Shown here piece by piece: positions 22,252 to 34,000 of a stretch of DNA of 64,000 bases. Below the pieces are notes generated by a model. The model was not told the origin of the DNA, did no database searches, and was given only the letters and a program-made list of their open reading frames with translations. Within the stretch, counting starts at the first letter, position 1. Every line of letters begins with the position of its first letter. The DNA is from Lingula anatina (Eukaryota > Brachiopoda > Lingulata > Lingulida > Lingulidae), in NCBI RefSeq assembly GCF_001039355.2, contig NW_019775462.1:9294-73293 (forward strand), read 5' to 3'. A program made the translations under genes and the position numbers.

Positions 22252-22507
22252 ATAAGACTGGGTTCCCATCCCTAGTTCGATCCATCTGGATCAGTCTAAC
22301 TCCCTAAGGAGTCTCACCAAATTGCTATCAACTCATCCGGCTTAAATGTCTGTCACGCCTACCGAATCAGCTAGGGGGTAAAGATAATTACCCCCTAACA
22401 GCTTTACTAGGCGTGACAGACATTTAAGCCGGTTAGGTTGTTAGCAATTAGTGAGACTTCTTCCCAGGGCGATAGATCGATCCAAATATCTGTGTGAATG
22501 GACCCTA
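22252..22507. mobile_element. Foldback MITE, copy 2
   Basis: Same element and same direction as 21852-22102, with better preserved arms (for example GGCTTAAATGTCTGTCACGC against GCGTGACAGACATTTAAGCC, an exact inverted pair). Confidence 0.8.
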
Positions 22508-22716
22508 AATTGTATAAAAAAGTGAAAATTTGCAGTTGCAATTCTTAAATGATCTTTTCAAGACACTGAAGAAATGCAAAATATGACCACATAACAATTT
22601 TCATTTATCGCCTTTCTGACACGTCGATGTTGATTTTTAATTTGAAAGCCTATTCATTATCTAGGCTAGAACTTGCAAAACATTGAGAAGTCCATCTATA
22701 GAAAATCTGAATTTGC

Positions 22717-22722
22717 TTTATT
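22717..22722 (-). terminator. Possible polyadenylation signal for the TLR gene
   Basis: AATAAA on the minus strand about 680 bases after the TLR stop. Weak evidence because such hexamers are common here. Confidence 0.2.
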
Positions 22723-23194
22723 TCAATCATAACATACAGAGTTAAATTACGGCTTACAATTATTATATCAGAAATACAATCATCCTTCAGTCAATGCAGG
22801 TAGTCCTATTCCATTAATAGTAATCTATCAGATTTGAAGAGATGCCATATACTGAAATTGTTCTTGTCTTTCTGTTCTCTTTTCATAATCAAAATATGTG
22901 ACAAGGGGAACAATTATAGGGATCGTCAGAGGATTTACCGCGTGAAAACACACGGCAGTCCTGCTCAAAATTGTGACAAAAAAAAAGGGATGACATAAAA
23001 TGGCCACTGTCAATTACTTCTTATTCAAATATATATATGGTTGTAGTTATCTTCTTATATATATATATATAAACTATATAAAAAGAACTATATATATTAA
23101 TCTAAACCTTGGAAATTTTAACTTAAAGGCCATTCATTTATACCCTACATATATTTAGCCATCAAACATGTCCTACTGCTAAACACAGCCAGGC

Positions 23195-23360
23195 TAATTT
23201 CCCGCTAGGTGGGGTTGATATAACATTGTTTTCTGACGTTGATACAACGTTGTTATCTGAGGTTGACACAACTTTCAAATCCAACGTTTATCCAATGTCT
23301 TCTCAACGTTATGGTTCAACGTTGTTTTAACGATAAAACAACATAATTTGCCCGCTGGAA
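23195..23360. repeat. AACGTTG-rich element next to the TLR 3' end
   Basis: Repeats of GTTGATACAACGTTG and related words between the end phrases AATTTCCCGCTAGG and AATTTGCCCGCTGG. Probably a non-autonomous mobile element; its right end lies about 40 bp from the TLR stop codon. Confidence 0.55.
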
Positions 23361-23401
23361 TACCGCTATTACTGACCGGTGTTTAAGATGGTGTACCAGT
23401 A

Positions 23402-26333
23402 TTAGTGTTTTTTATACGCTGTCCATTCTCTATTACTTATAATCCCCTCTTCGGCATCGGGTCTAAAGTTCAATTCATAGCCGGAGTGCTCGGACACCAG
23501 CGAACGTCTTTTTGACAAATCTGGCATTGCGTAAAACAATTTCTTCCAAAACCATTTGCTGCTCACCTCCAAGTAAGTACTGGTGTTCAGGTAAGCCAAC
23601 AGTTCTTCATCCAGCTGGTCTTTGTTTACATCGTCAAACAAAATTATGATTAGATATTTACTTCTTTCTTTTAACACTTTCTGGTGAGCAGTCCTAAATT
23701 CCATCATGCACCATTCGCTGTCCACGTAGTTCTGAGACAGTACCATGATCATTCTTTTGCTTTGTTGAACACTGTTCATAATGTTGTCGAAGATCGTTTC
23801 TCCCACGATGAAGTCTCTGTCGTGCACGCATAACCGATAGGGTGGAACATGGTTCTCCATCGTATGGCGAAGGTTGTGCACCACCCACTTATAATCCTGG
23901 CTGCTGTAAGACACGAACGCATCGAAGATCTTCTCCGGGCCATCGTCATCCACGCGGTCAAACGGGTGCCAGTTAAATTTGTTGTAAACCAACACTTTGA
24001 TCTCTATGCTGAACCGATATACTATCAAATTCACAGCTAATATTACCAGCACCACTGCAAGACATATTGCGATAGGTACGATCAATTGGCTCTTTGTCCC
24101 GGCGTCATCAGGGTCGCAAGTGAAGCTAGAATCTGGAACGTCAATGATCCTCTGGCCGTTTTGCTTCCCGACTGCGCATGTCAGTTCTGTAAACCTTGGG
24201 ATATTTTTGCCATTTTCGTTAAGCCATCTCTTTAACCACGTACTCTTACAATCGCACGACAGATAGTTTTTATCCAGTTTGATTTCAGAAATATTGACAC
24301 TTGTTATCTCCTTTGGCAAATGCGTCAAATGGTTTCCATCCAGGTGAAGCGTACGAAGTTCTGCAAAAAGGCCAAACACCGCTGGGTCTATTGTTTGTAT
24401 CGCATTGTTGCTCAAGATAAGTTTGGTTGCATTCGCCAGATACGGACGCGGTTCAAGTACCTCTATCAAATTCCCCGCCATTTCAAGTTGAAGTCTTCCC
24501 TTTGGCGCAAAGTCTGGGAGCGCGGTTAGGCTTCTGTTCGAGCAGTCGACGAGAAGGTCTCGACTGATTGTCTGTCTGTAGCAATCGCATGACGGCGGAC
24601 ACAAGGGTACCTTCACCTTACAGTTAAATTTAGCTGGAGTCATATCTATTAACGTGGTTCGTCGGACGTCTGTCGGGGTTTCACACGACAAAGTGCTCAG
24701 TGTGTCCTCATTGAGAGTATCCATTTCCTGGCGTATTACCCGCAAAAACGTTATATAGTTCGTAAATGTTGCAATCGCAGTGTAGATTATTGTGGGACAT
24801 ATCCAATTTAAAGCACTTAAAAAGATACGCCAACGCTTTTTTACTTCTATTGTTCCAATTCAGGCTGTACGGTAATGAAGATATATCGTTATATCGAAGG
24901 TCAAAGCGTTTAGATGATGATGCACATTTCGGGGTCTCAGACGTGATTCCAAGCATTCTCCCTAGATCATCAAAGAAACGAGAAGAATCATTAAAATTTA
25001 TCACATTACGAGTCATATTGACTAATTCAATATTATTATTGTCAAAAAGGAACTCTGGGATGTTGTGAAGAAGGTTGTTTTGTAGGTACAATTCCTCGAG
25101 ATTAAGCGATGCTGTTGGCATGGCGCCATGCTCTATGACGTGTATTTTGTTGTGATCCAAATGTAAAAATTGGAGCCGCCTGAGACCACTGAATGTTCCT
25201 GATCTGATCTGAACCAGATTGTTTTTATTTAACTTCAGTACTATTAAACTAGTAAGCGTTTCAAAGTTTTCATGACTGACGCTAGAGATGTTATTGCCAT
25301 GTAAGTCAAGAACACGGAGGGCCACTTGTGATTTCAGTAAATTCGGAGGCAAATGGCTCAACTGGTTACCACTCAGGTCAAGATATTGCAAGTCGTGTAA
25401 TTCAGAAAAGACGCCACCTCCTATCTCCTCAATACCGTCGTCGTTTAGTTCCAAGCGGAGCAAGCTGCCCCGAAACTTGAAATCAGTCAGTTGTGGAAGC
25501 CGGTTTCGTGCGATTGACAGTTTTCTAAGATATATGTTCGTCGGGAAGTCTAAATGTTTATGTTCGTGGCCCTGAAGAAATGTTGCCCTGGATAGGTTAC
25601 GAGGCAAAGTTAATGTTTCGTTGTCCCATGGGAAGACAGGGGGAACACTGAAATGAGCATTTCTGATTGTCAGAGACTGCAATTTCGGCAGGCGGACGTC
25701 TAAACCAGCGGGTAAGCGGGAGGCATCAATATTATTCATATAAAGCTCTGCCAGCCGTGGCCACGTGTACGTTGTGAGTATTTTGGGAAGAGGGCAGGTG
25801 GCGCCATCTCGAATTTCCAGTGATAGCGAGCTGAGGTTACTCAAACCATCATATGTTGTGTCGTTGTAAAAAGCAGACTCCCCCAATTCCGTCTCGCTCA
25901 GAGCGTCGACGGTGAGCACCTGGAGATCTCCCGCCTTCCCCAGCCGTGACAAGCTACGCCATGACATGTGGCAAGATGAAAGCAGCACGTACAATAACAG
26001 GTTCTCGTTGAAGGAAACTGGATGCTGCTCTTCGACCAACACGAGGGTAGGACGACGACACTGCAGCCTCAGAACAATAAGCGATTTCTCTGTAATGAAT
26101 TCCAAAGAACTGAAAATACGACTGGAGTTCAATCTGCATCCGCTCGACGCTGCTGACATTATGGTACAGATGTGATCCCATGTCGACACTGGTGAACTGT
26201 CTGCATTTACAAAGTAGGAATTACTGTTTTTAGATGGAGTCCTGCAGTGAATGAAACACTGTCTCAATGCGCTGCAATCTGGTGGCACAATTGCCAGAAT
26301 CAAGATCAAAAGCACAACAACTGCACTTGCCAT
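23402..26333 (-). CDS. Toll-like receptor, multiple-cysteine-cluster type, with one frameshift
   Basis: Pattern-recognition receptor that would signal through its cytoplasmic TIR domain to MyD88-type adaptors. Two overlapping frames make up one intronless gene: 26333-24708 (541 aa) and 24745-23402. The first has a signal peptide (1-22), many LRRs and an LRRCT starting CDCNIYEL. The second frame continues that LRRCT, then an LRRNT-like CPPSCDC cluster, two or three LRRs, a second LRRCT (residues about 164-210), a membrane helix (about 221-244) and a TIR domain (about 272-415) with box 1 FDAFVSYS, box 2 around RLCVHDRDF and an FW box 3. The internal LRRCT-LRRNT marks the mcc class, usual for protostomes. 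The frames meet at a run of five T (24743-24747); one base too many there breaks the frame. It is either a recent pseudogene or a sequencing error. Confidence 0.9.
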
Positions 26334-27239
26334 CTGGGTTGCTCTGTTGTGTACACGTTGGGTACTACCAGGCTGTACCTTGGCAACTGGAATCCTGGGA
26401 ACGGCTGTCAGCGAGACCTTGGTGAATCTAAAATAATAGAATTGTGCATTAAGCTATTAAGAATGACGCCACAGGAAGGTTCATTTGACATGGAAATAAC
26501 TGTGACAATTTGTATGGCAAGATGTTATTACGAACGACCCTCTAGCGCGGCAAATTTGTGTCGTGCTAAAACCTCCCGTAGTCACTCAGTCCTGGTTTCA
26601 GATTATCCTTTAAGTCATGTAAAAGTAATATTATTTTCAGAGACGAAACGTATACTATAATTTAAAAATCAAAATATAGTGGCCAGATGGTGGAGGTTTA
26701 AAAAAACTTCTCTGTGGTTCGAAAATCAGCACTTGGTGACCGTTTGTGGTTTTGAAAGTTTATTTATCAAAATATACCAGATTTTGGAGTAGAATACGTC
26801 TGGAGATTTGCCAAAAAGATACCTTAAAATGTATTTAAAAAACTTTTCTCATGGTTATCCAGAGTACGCATGCCAAGGTGTTAAGATTGATAAGCGCATG
26901 TAGTTGGTTTGCAATATATTCCCCGATAGGGATGGGAAAAATGGGAAAAAGAAGAAAAGGTGCATAATGTAATCCACACAACTCGTGTCCAGGCCGCTTT
27001 GATTGTCGGCTTTTTTATTTCTAGTGTCTCAGCTTTTGTTTAATTATAAAAGCCAATTGTTTTAACCATTGATCCATCCAATTTTCATTAGTAACTTGTG
27101 AGGCGATTTTCTTATTTAAAAAATACCGTTCAGAATATAACAGAAGGTTATGTACAAAGACGAATAGCCAATTTTAATTAAAAAACGCCGTAGGAGGTAG
27201 GTGATTGCAACTTTGCTTTGCTGTCAAGTGCATTTACTT

Positions 27240-27312
27240 TATCAGGCTCTAATCAAGTATATTCACCTTATCAGGCTCTAATCAAGTACATTCACGTTAT
27301 CAGGCTCTAATA
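27240..27312. repeat. Short tandem repeat, about 30-bp unit
   Basis: Three copies of TATCAGGCTCTAAT, the first two followed by CAAGTATATTCACCT-like sequence. Confidence 0.8.
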
Positions 27313-28542
27313 TTTTGATATTTCTTAAAACATGATGCAACCAATATAATTCCAAATCAGGCTGTTTAATTGTCACTCTTAAAGCTAAAAACTTATCAAT
27401 ACTGCATTTATTATTCTAAACAAATTGTAATTCAAAAATGACATAGCCATACTCGGTACATACATACACTTATTTCTTAGTCAGAGAACATTCGAGCATT
27501 ACATGGGCCTCTGTTTGCACCGATATCCCGCAAACATTAATTAAGCCTTTACCCCCTGTAGTAATACATGTACACCAGTAGGTGACCTACCAGACCGACT
27601 TTTATCGGGTTTTCCCTTTTCCCCAGGAAAATTATGGTGTGACATGAATGGTAAAGCAATAACAGATAAATAATAAGTGATTTATATAAAAATTGACCAG
27701 GTCCTAAAAACGATAAAAAGTTCTGGCCAAGCGTTCGTTAGACGCCAGCTGGATTTTCAGCGCTAAACAATACTTAGCTACTTCCAGCCCCACCCCATGA
27801 GACATGAGCGGTGATATTTATGTACACTGTGTCTATAATCTGTGATAAATCCGATTTATCAACAAATATGGTGTAATGCAACTTGGCGAAACCATGGAAT
27901 TCGAAGTTTATATAGATAGAATTCCACGGTGAAACTGTGCGCCGCTGGCAGGGCGAGTCAAGAAAGAAACTCTACATGTAACCTAAGCACGATGTGTGTC
28001 AATTTGATGTATGCTGTAAACTGGTTATTTCCCTATTGCTAACATTTTGTTAGAGCTTTATTAACATATATTCAGGTCATATTCACTTGGCTCGACCAAC
28101 TAGAGTATAATTATGAATTTATTTTTGTTACACTGATTGTAGGCCTATATATATTGTGTATATTCTGAGCTTGTAAAAATACTCTGTACTTGCTGCTCAC
28201 GTTGGAATAAATTATCTATCTATCTACCTAACTTATTACTTACCCCTCAAAACCTGCTACACTTACAAAGATCTGCTCTGCTGTTTTTAACCAAATGTCA
28301 GCCGGCTGCGAAGCTAGTTAACAGTTATCGCCTTATAACACGGCATTGCCTTTTGAGCGAGGAATGACGATCTATACCTCATATACCACACGTGTGTTTT
28401 CCCAATGTTTTGACCCACTTTTATTCCAAGTTCCGGCTTCCTTTATCCTGTAATAACAAGACGGCTGACATGAGGCCAAAGGTCGACAGAAATTAACTTG
28501 GCACATTCCTGCTGTATTACACATTGCAGTCATTATGGCTTA

Positions 28543-28577
28543 CCAAGGAGTTTCAACAGAGAGTTGAAACTCCTTGG
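28543..28577. repeat. Perfect 15-bp hairpin
   Basis: CCAAGGAGTTTCAAC at 28543-28557 and its exact reverse complement at 28563-28577 around a 5-base loop. Confidence 0.9.
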
Positions 28578-29789
28578 GCTTACGAGTAACAAACTGAATA
28601 CACATGTAGGCAAGAAATTGAATATAAAAATTGATTTACACTCCATCAAACAATTATTCCAATCAATCTAAAACTGAGGTAAGACTTTCTCTAAATTACT
28701 AAATCTCTACTTCAGTCAGTGAATCAAATTTTTAATTTAAATTTAACAAAACATCCATATTCTCCAAACTTCCCTGTCGGCATAAATATTATGTAAGATT
28801 TTGTGCTGGTGGAACTGACTTCAGCAAATATGAATCTGAAGTAAACAGATCATTAGCAAAAATACAAGCAGGCAATTTTCAACATAAATGGAACAGAGAA
28901 ATGCAGAGGAGCTTTCGAAACACCCACCCCAATCGCTCTAACAGTGCATTTCGATGAAGCAACAAAATGTGGAAAAAGAACGTGACATAAATGTGTTATG
29001 CTTTACGCAGTTTTGGCACGAGTTGGACATATCTTGATCATGCAGGCATGTTCTAAGAACTGCCACAACCAAAACTGTTTAAATTTGCCCCTGCACTTTC
29101 CTTTCACAAAACATCCTTTTCCGTTAAGGTCCGGGTTGAAACGTGTCACCACATCACTCATGCATGACTTAGCTTACAAACAACCTGCATAATAAGGAAG
29201 CTGTGGAAGTACTTATTTAATGTTGTGTTAAAAAGGAAGCAAAACAAGCGTATAGTCAAACCTGAACCGCGTTTTCTCAAGGGCATCTTCAGTATCATGT
29301 TATCAAGTACTGTAATTTTTACTGTTCGTTTACCGACTTTGTATAGACTTGACTTCACTTCTTTGTCTTATTTTTGAAAAGTAGTACATAACAGAACATA
29401 TGTCATAGCAAGGTTTCACAAAATCTCAAGTATATAGTATAAAGCATTTTACTTAATTTTATTCAAAATAGGAAAAAATGCCAATTCTTAACAAGATTTA
29501 GTACCAGTAGTCTCAATTGCACATTGAAACAGGTCGCCATATCATGTCAAGGGCAAACCAACATCAGTTGAAAAACGAACACGTCAATATTGCCACCTTG
29601 CCCATTGCACACTGCAAGCAGAAAGCGGAGAAGGGACCCTTCAAACCCATAAAACGGAAACTTTTGTTTTACCGATAGCTAGCCAATGAGCAGCAACAAA
29701 TTCTCATTCGCGATTAACAACTCAGATGAGACAGTGGTTATTTCTTTGGCTAAACCCCTCAGCTTTTGAATTAAGAAAAGACTAGAAAA

Positions 29790-30197
29790 GCACTCCGAGA
29801 GCGCAGACCACCGCCAAGGCAGCAAAGTCTCCACCCAATGCCGTTTCACTCCTAAATTTCCATTCTATAATGATTGATTTTTTTTATTAATGATTATTGA
29901 TTGATTATTGATCCGTATCACCACCAAAAATTAATCATCTGTTCCTTGGCCCACTTCTGACTGTTCCTAAAAATTTCATCAAAATCGGTCCATAACTTAG
30001 TTTTTTATTTTTGATTATTGATTATTGATTGATGTTTGATCCAGATCACCACCAAAAATTAATCACTCTAAGTTAACCCATTTCTGATCTACCCTGAAAA
30101 TTCCATCGAAATTCATCCATAACTTTTTGAGTTATGTTGATAACAAACAGACAAACAAACAGGGGTGAAAACATACAACCTCCTTGGCGGCGGTAAA
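29790..30197. mobile_element. CCACCGCCAAGG-family MITE
   Basis: Left end GAGCGCAGACCACCGCCAAGG, right end CCTCCTTGGCGGCGGT, so the CCGCCAAGG ends are inverted. The interior has two diverged copies of a phrase with CACCACCAAAAATTAATC followed by AAATTTCATC-type sequence, and ends with ACAAACAAACAGGGGTG. No coding capacity. Confidence 0.7.
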
Positions 30198-30547
30198 AAT
30201 GTACTGCACCCCACCTAAAAGAATTTAGGAATTATTTCTCTCACTAATAAGGTCTATTCCAATACAATAGAAGGCGGATAATGTGCAGATATGTGTAAAT
30301 CGTAGTCTTAGTCCAGGGCGTGTATAATTATTATTTATTTCTGTGCATTTTATCAGCTCAGTTTGGCAAAAAAGTAAGTGGGCCCAATAAAGCTTAATGC
30401 AAGATACTCTTTCTGTGACTTTCAAACTAAGTCTTAATTTTCAGTGAATCATTTTTCCGGCCGCAAGCCAATATCCTGGTATGACCCGTATATTTCATTT
30501 CAAAAGCGTATTTTAGTGAAAAATGTATCTTAGACGTCTCTATTATA

Positions 30548-30575
30548 TCAAGGAGTTACAATAGTAACTCCTTGA
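30548..30575. repeat. Perfect 12-bp hairpin
   Basis: TCAAGGAGTTAC at 30548-30559 and its reverse complement at 30564-30575, 4-base loop. The stem shares CAAGGAGTT with the hairpin at 28543. Confidence 0.9.
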
Positions 30576-30589
30576 TTATATTAACTTTC

Positions 30590-31260
30590 TATCCTGTTAA
30601 AATACTTGGAAACTGTTTGTAACGTGCTGCCGTTGATCTTGGGAAAACGCTTCACAAAAGTTCTGAGTAAAATTTTCAGACTTAACATGTAATAGGATAG
30701 AACGGGGGCAATATTAGGGGCCTATACATCAGGCCCGTAGCCAGCAATTTCAGAGGGGGGGGTCCTTTTCTGAAAAAGTGGACCTTTTACCATAAAATTC
30801 TCAAGTACATAGATCAAATTTTACCCAGAGTGGACCTTTTCCCCAGCAAAGAGGGTGGTTCTTTCGAACCTCGGGACCCCCCCCCCCCGGCTACGGGCCT
30901 GTACATAATATCATATTCGAATTCCCTATACGTGATAAGACTTCAGCAGGTTGCTTACGCAGTAAAAACCTAGGATCCGTCAATTTTTATTCTTCTTTGA
31001 CAAAAATAGGCGCCAACCATTCAATTAACAGATGTTAATGCGTCACAGTTCTATGAGTGTTGGCCCTATACCTATATATAGTAAGATACGTGTATTATCG
31101 TTAACGGAATGAAAAACCAATCCATTAGCTAAAAATACATTCATTTATTTTTGTAAAATTTCCTTATGTTTTTCTGAAACAATTCATACACTTGCCTCAG
31201 AACAATTTCCTTATACAGCGTTTTTCCTCATGAGACCGTATTTTCGACCCCCCCCCCTCC
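30590..31260. repeat. Diverged tandem segment, copy 1
   Basis: Parallel to 31350-32040. Shared phrases in order include GAACGGGGGCAATA/GAGCGGGGGCAATA, GCAGTAAAAACCTA, GTTGGCCCTATACC and CTGAAAAACCAATCCATTA (copy 1 reads ATGAAAAACC). Carries the MITE at 30730-30901 that copy 2 lacks. Confidence 0.8.
30730..30901. mobile_element. CAGGCCCGTAGCC MITE with 5-bp target duplication
   Basis: 172 bp with inverted ends CAGGCCCGTAGCC / GGCTACGGGCCTG and internal poly(G) and poly(C) runs. TACAT flanks both ends (30725-30729 and 30902-30906). CAGG-type ends with 5-bp duplications suit a hAT-related (hAT5-like) non-autonomous element; that assignment is inference. Confidence 0.85.
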
Positions 31261-31349
31261 ATTAAAAATACTTAGAATTTGTGTATTTTCATATTTAAAT
31301 GGGCCAAGTGGGCCTTCAAATCCTGTAGCCAAGATACAGTCTAGCTGTG

Positions 31350-32040
31350 AGGGGCACGTTGATGACGTGCCGCCGTCGGTCTTAGGGAAACGTTTCACAA
31401 ACGCTCTAAGTAAATTTTTTGACTTTAAATGTATTATGATAGAGCGGGGGCAATAGTATACATTGTATCATATTTGAATTCGATTCCCTCTACGAGATAT
31501 ATACTACAGCAGGCTGCTCAAACGCAGTAAAAACCTATAGGACCCGTAAAACAAGGTTCGTGGACCCCTCTAGTACCCCTGAAGGTACACTTAGATTAAA
31601 CCAAAGTCCTACCAAACATGTATAAACTGACCGTTCACAGATCTAGAATAGCTTCATGTTTTCTGTGTGAATTAAACTACGTACAATTGTATAAGTTAAT
31701 TTAATGTAAGGGTAATATAAATAATCTTTAATGCACTCGAATTATAGAATTTTTATTCTTATTTGACAAAAATAGTCCTGCACCTTGACTCAAAACATTC
31801 AATTAACAGCTCTTAAATGCGTCACAGTTCTGAGTGTTGGCCCTATACCTATATATAGTACGATACGTGTATTATCATTAACGGACTGAAAAACCAATCC
31901 ATTACCTAAAAATACATTTATTAATTTTTGTAAATTTTTCTCATGTTTTTCTCAAGGCAAATTATACCTTTCACCCAATTTCCTTATGCAGCGTTTTTCC
32001 CTGTATTTTCGAGCTCCCCCCCCCCCCCACCTCTTTTATA
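31350..32040. repeat. Diverged tandem segment, copy 2
   Basis: Second copy of the 30590-31260 segment; it holds the MITE-free site and an extra stretch of about 180 bp around 31555-31740. Confidence 0.8.
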
Positions 32041-32298
32041 AACTTTTCATCACACCCTAGGTGACCCCTACAGTCGACTCGACAACCAAAATAGGCAAGA
32101 AAACCCATCCACAATCATATAAACATTTGTTTATGGATCTGTTGGTGCATTTTTTCTTTTGAAGTTTTGTACGTTTTGTATCCCAGAACTTACCAACCTT
32201 GGATTGTGGACCATGTTGTTTGCTCTGCCATCTATAGCCGTCTATACACACTACACTTCATAACATTCATGTGATATTCTACAAGTAAACACACAAGC

Positions 32299-33952
32299 AT
32301 GGGCATTGCGGAGAGTAAAAGCGAAGAGCTGAAAGTCTCTCTCAATCTTTTTACAGCTTATGAGAAAGAGCAAATCAAGAAGATATTCGCTGAGATATCA
32401 GGAGGAACAGAACACTTTAATGAACAGCAACTAAAGGTACTGTATAAGATATGTGTAGGGCCAGGTGTAACGAAACTGCATGAGGGTCCGTGTTATAGAA
32501 GGTCCACCTTCCATTTAGTTATAATGGTTAGGGTTGGCCTGTCCTTAGTGGGTCAAAATATAGGGCGAGGCTCACCTGTACAAATGAAAGGGGAGCAGAC
32601 TCTTTTTCTTGGGGAACTCTCTGTCACATCATACCAGTCGAGGGTGGGGGGCAAAATAAATAAATTTTATTATCTTGACTTTTATATTATTTAGAATTTA
32701 TTATGGAATATGTAGCTTTAAGAAGTTAAGTAAGGAAAACCCATGCCCTTATTGTGTCTTGTAAGGTTGTTATTGGCATAAATTTTATCCATAACTTCTA
32801 TTAGTAATTTCATTATGATAAATATATTTAAAAAAGTGTATTCTCCATGCTCTTGTCTTCTGCATTGCACCACCAAAAGATCCTATTATTTAAATTAAAT
32901 GGAAGTAGCCATCAAAATAAAGATTATATTTATATCGCATTGAATGCCATGTGAAAGGACTGATCTGCATAATGATAACTTAAATTCGCAATTTCAGAAA
33001 TATCTAAGCAGGTACCTACCAGATATTCTGATCACTCGACTGTACAAAGCAATCTCTGAGCTCCGACATCATAAGCATGCAAAACATGACCACATATCCC
33101 ATGATACATTTGTTGTGGCAATGGCACACTTACTGAAGAGCACTATTACCCAGAGGAGCCGTATCGTTCATTGTTTGGCATCTGATGAGGCAGGAGACAT
33201 GACAGCACAGCAGCTGGTCAGTGTAAGTTGCCATACAAACATACAGTACTTAGTAAGTTAATTTAAAATGCAGCAGGCTGTAGCCAGCATTTTTCGAGGG
33301 GGGGGGGGGCGTTTTCTGAAAAAGTGGACTTTTACCATAAAATCCTCAAGTACATAGATCGAATTGTACCCAGAGTGGACCTTTTCCCAGCAAAAAGGGC
33401 GGTTCTTCCTGAACCCCCCCCCCCCAGCCACGGGCCTGTGCAGCCTATGTCTTTAACATTTTAACCCATGGTTTACTTCGACTAGTTGACATCAAAAAAG
33501 TCCTGAGAAAAGTCCTAGTCTTAATTAAGCTAAATTAAGCTGTCCAAAGATGAAATTTTAAAAAAGTGAATAAGTAAATAAGAATTAAAATAATTATAAT
33601 GATAAAAGTAATTATAAATAAATAGGTAAATAATTAAATTAATAAATTAATAAATAGGCAATTGGATAAATATATAAGTAAATAGAAAACTCAATAAAAT
33701 TTTCACTGCTTCAAGTATAAATGGTTTATTGTGAAACTTGTAACTGTAGTTCAACCTGATGCTGGTGGAGGCATATATGAAGATTGCTGAGGAAAGCCCT
33801 CAGTGTAAAACCTGGAAGATCTCTACTTCAGAGGAAGCTAATCTCAAGCTGGCCAAGGCTCTTCTCAGGTCAACATTTAATAAAGGTAAGTTTAGTCAGT
33901 GCGCATAGCATACTGTGTTGCCTTGTCTTATGTATTGTGACATTGAGAACTG

Positions 33953-34000
<48 letters not shown>

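Larger units (their letters stand above)
14827..23401. other. Repeat-rich intergenic region between the monooxygenase and TLR genes
   Basis: Apart from the candidate exons at 15848-16631, the listed SINEs, duplications and foldback elements, I see no protein-coding or structural RNA gene here. Poly(C) tracts occur near 21090 and 21540. The phrase TGGATCCGCCCCTG at about 21565-21580 looks like the end of a CAGGGGCGGA-type MITE. Confidence 0.6.
26334..32298. other. Gene-poor region between TLR and MEAK7
   Basis: No convincing exon on either strand. Contents: three short tandem units at 27240-27312, two small perfect hairpins, a CCTCCGCC-family MITE, a duplicated segment of about 0.7 kb, a CAGGCCCGTAGCC MITE and poly(C) runs near 30885, 31245 and 32015. 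Confidence 0.6.

Noticed and set aside
23694-26181. Several short frames on both strands over the TLR
   Set aside because: Shadows of the TLR frames; no family features.
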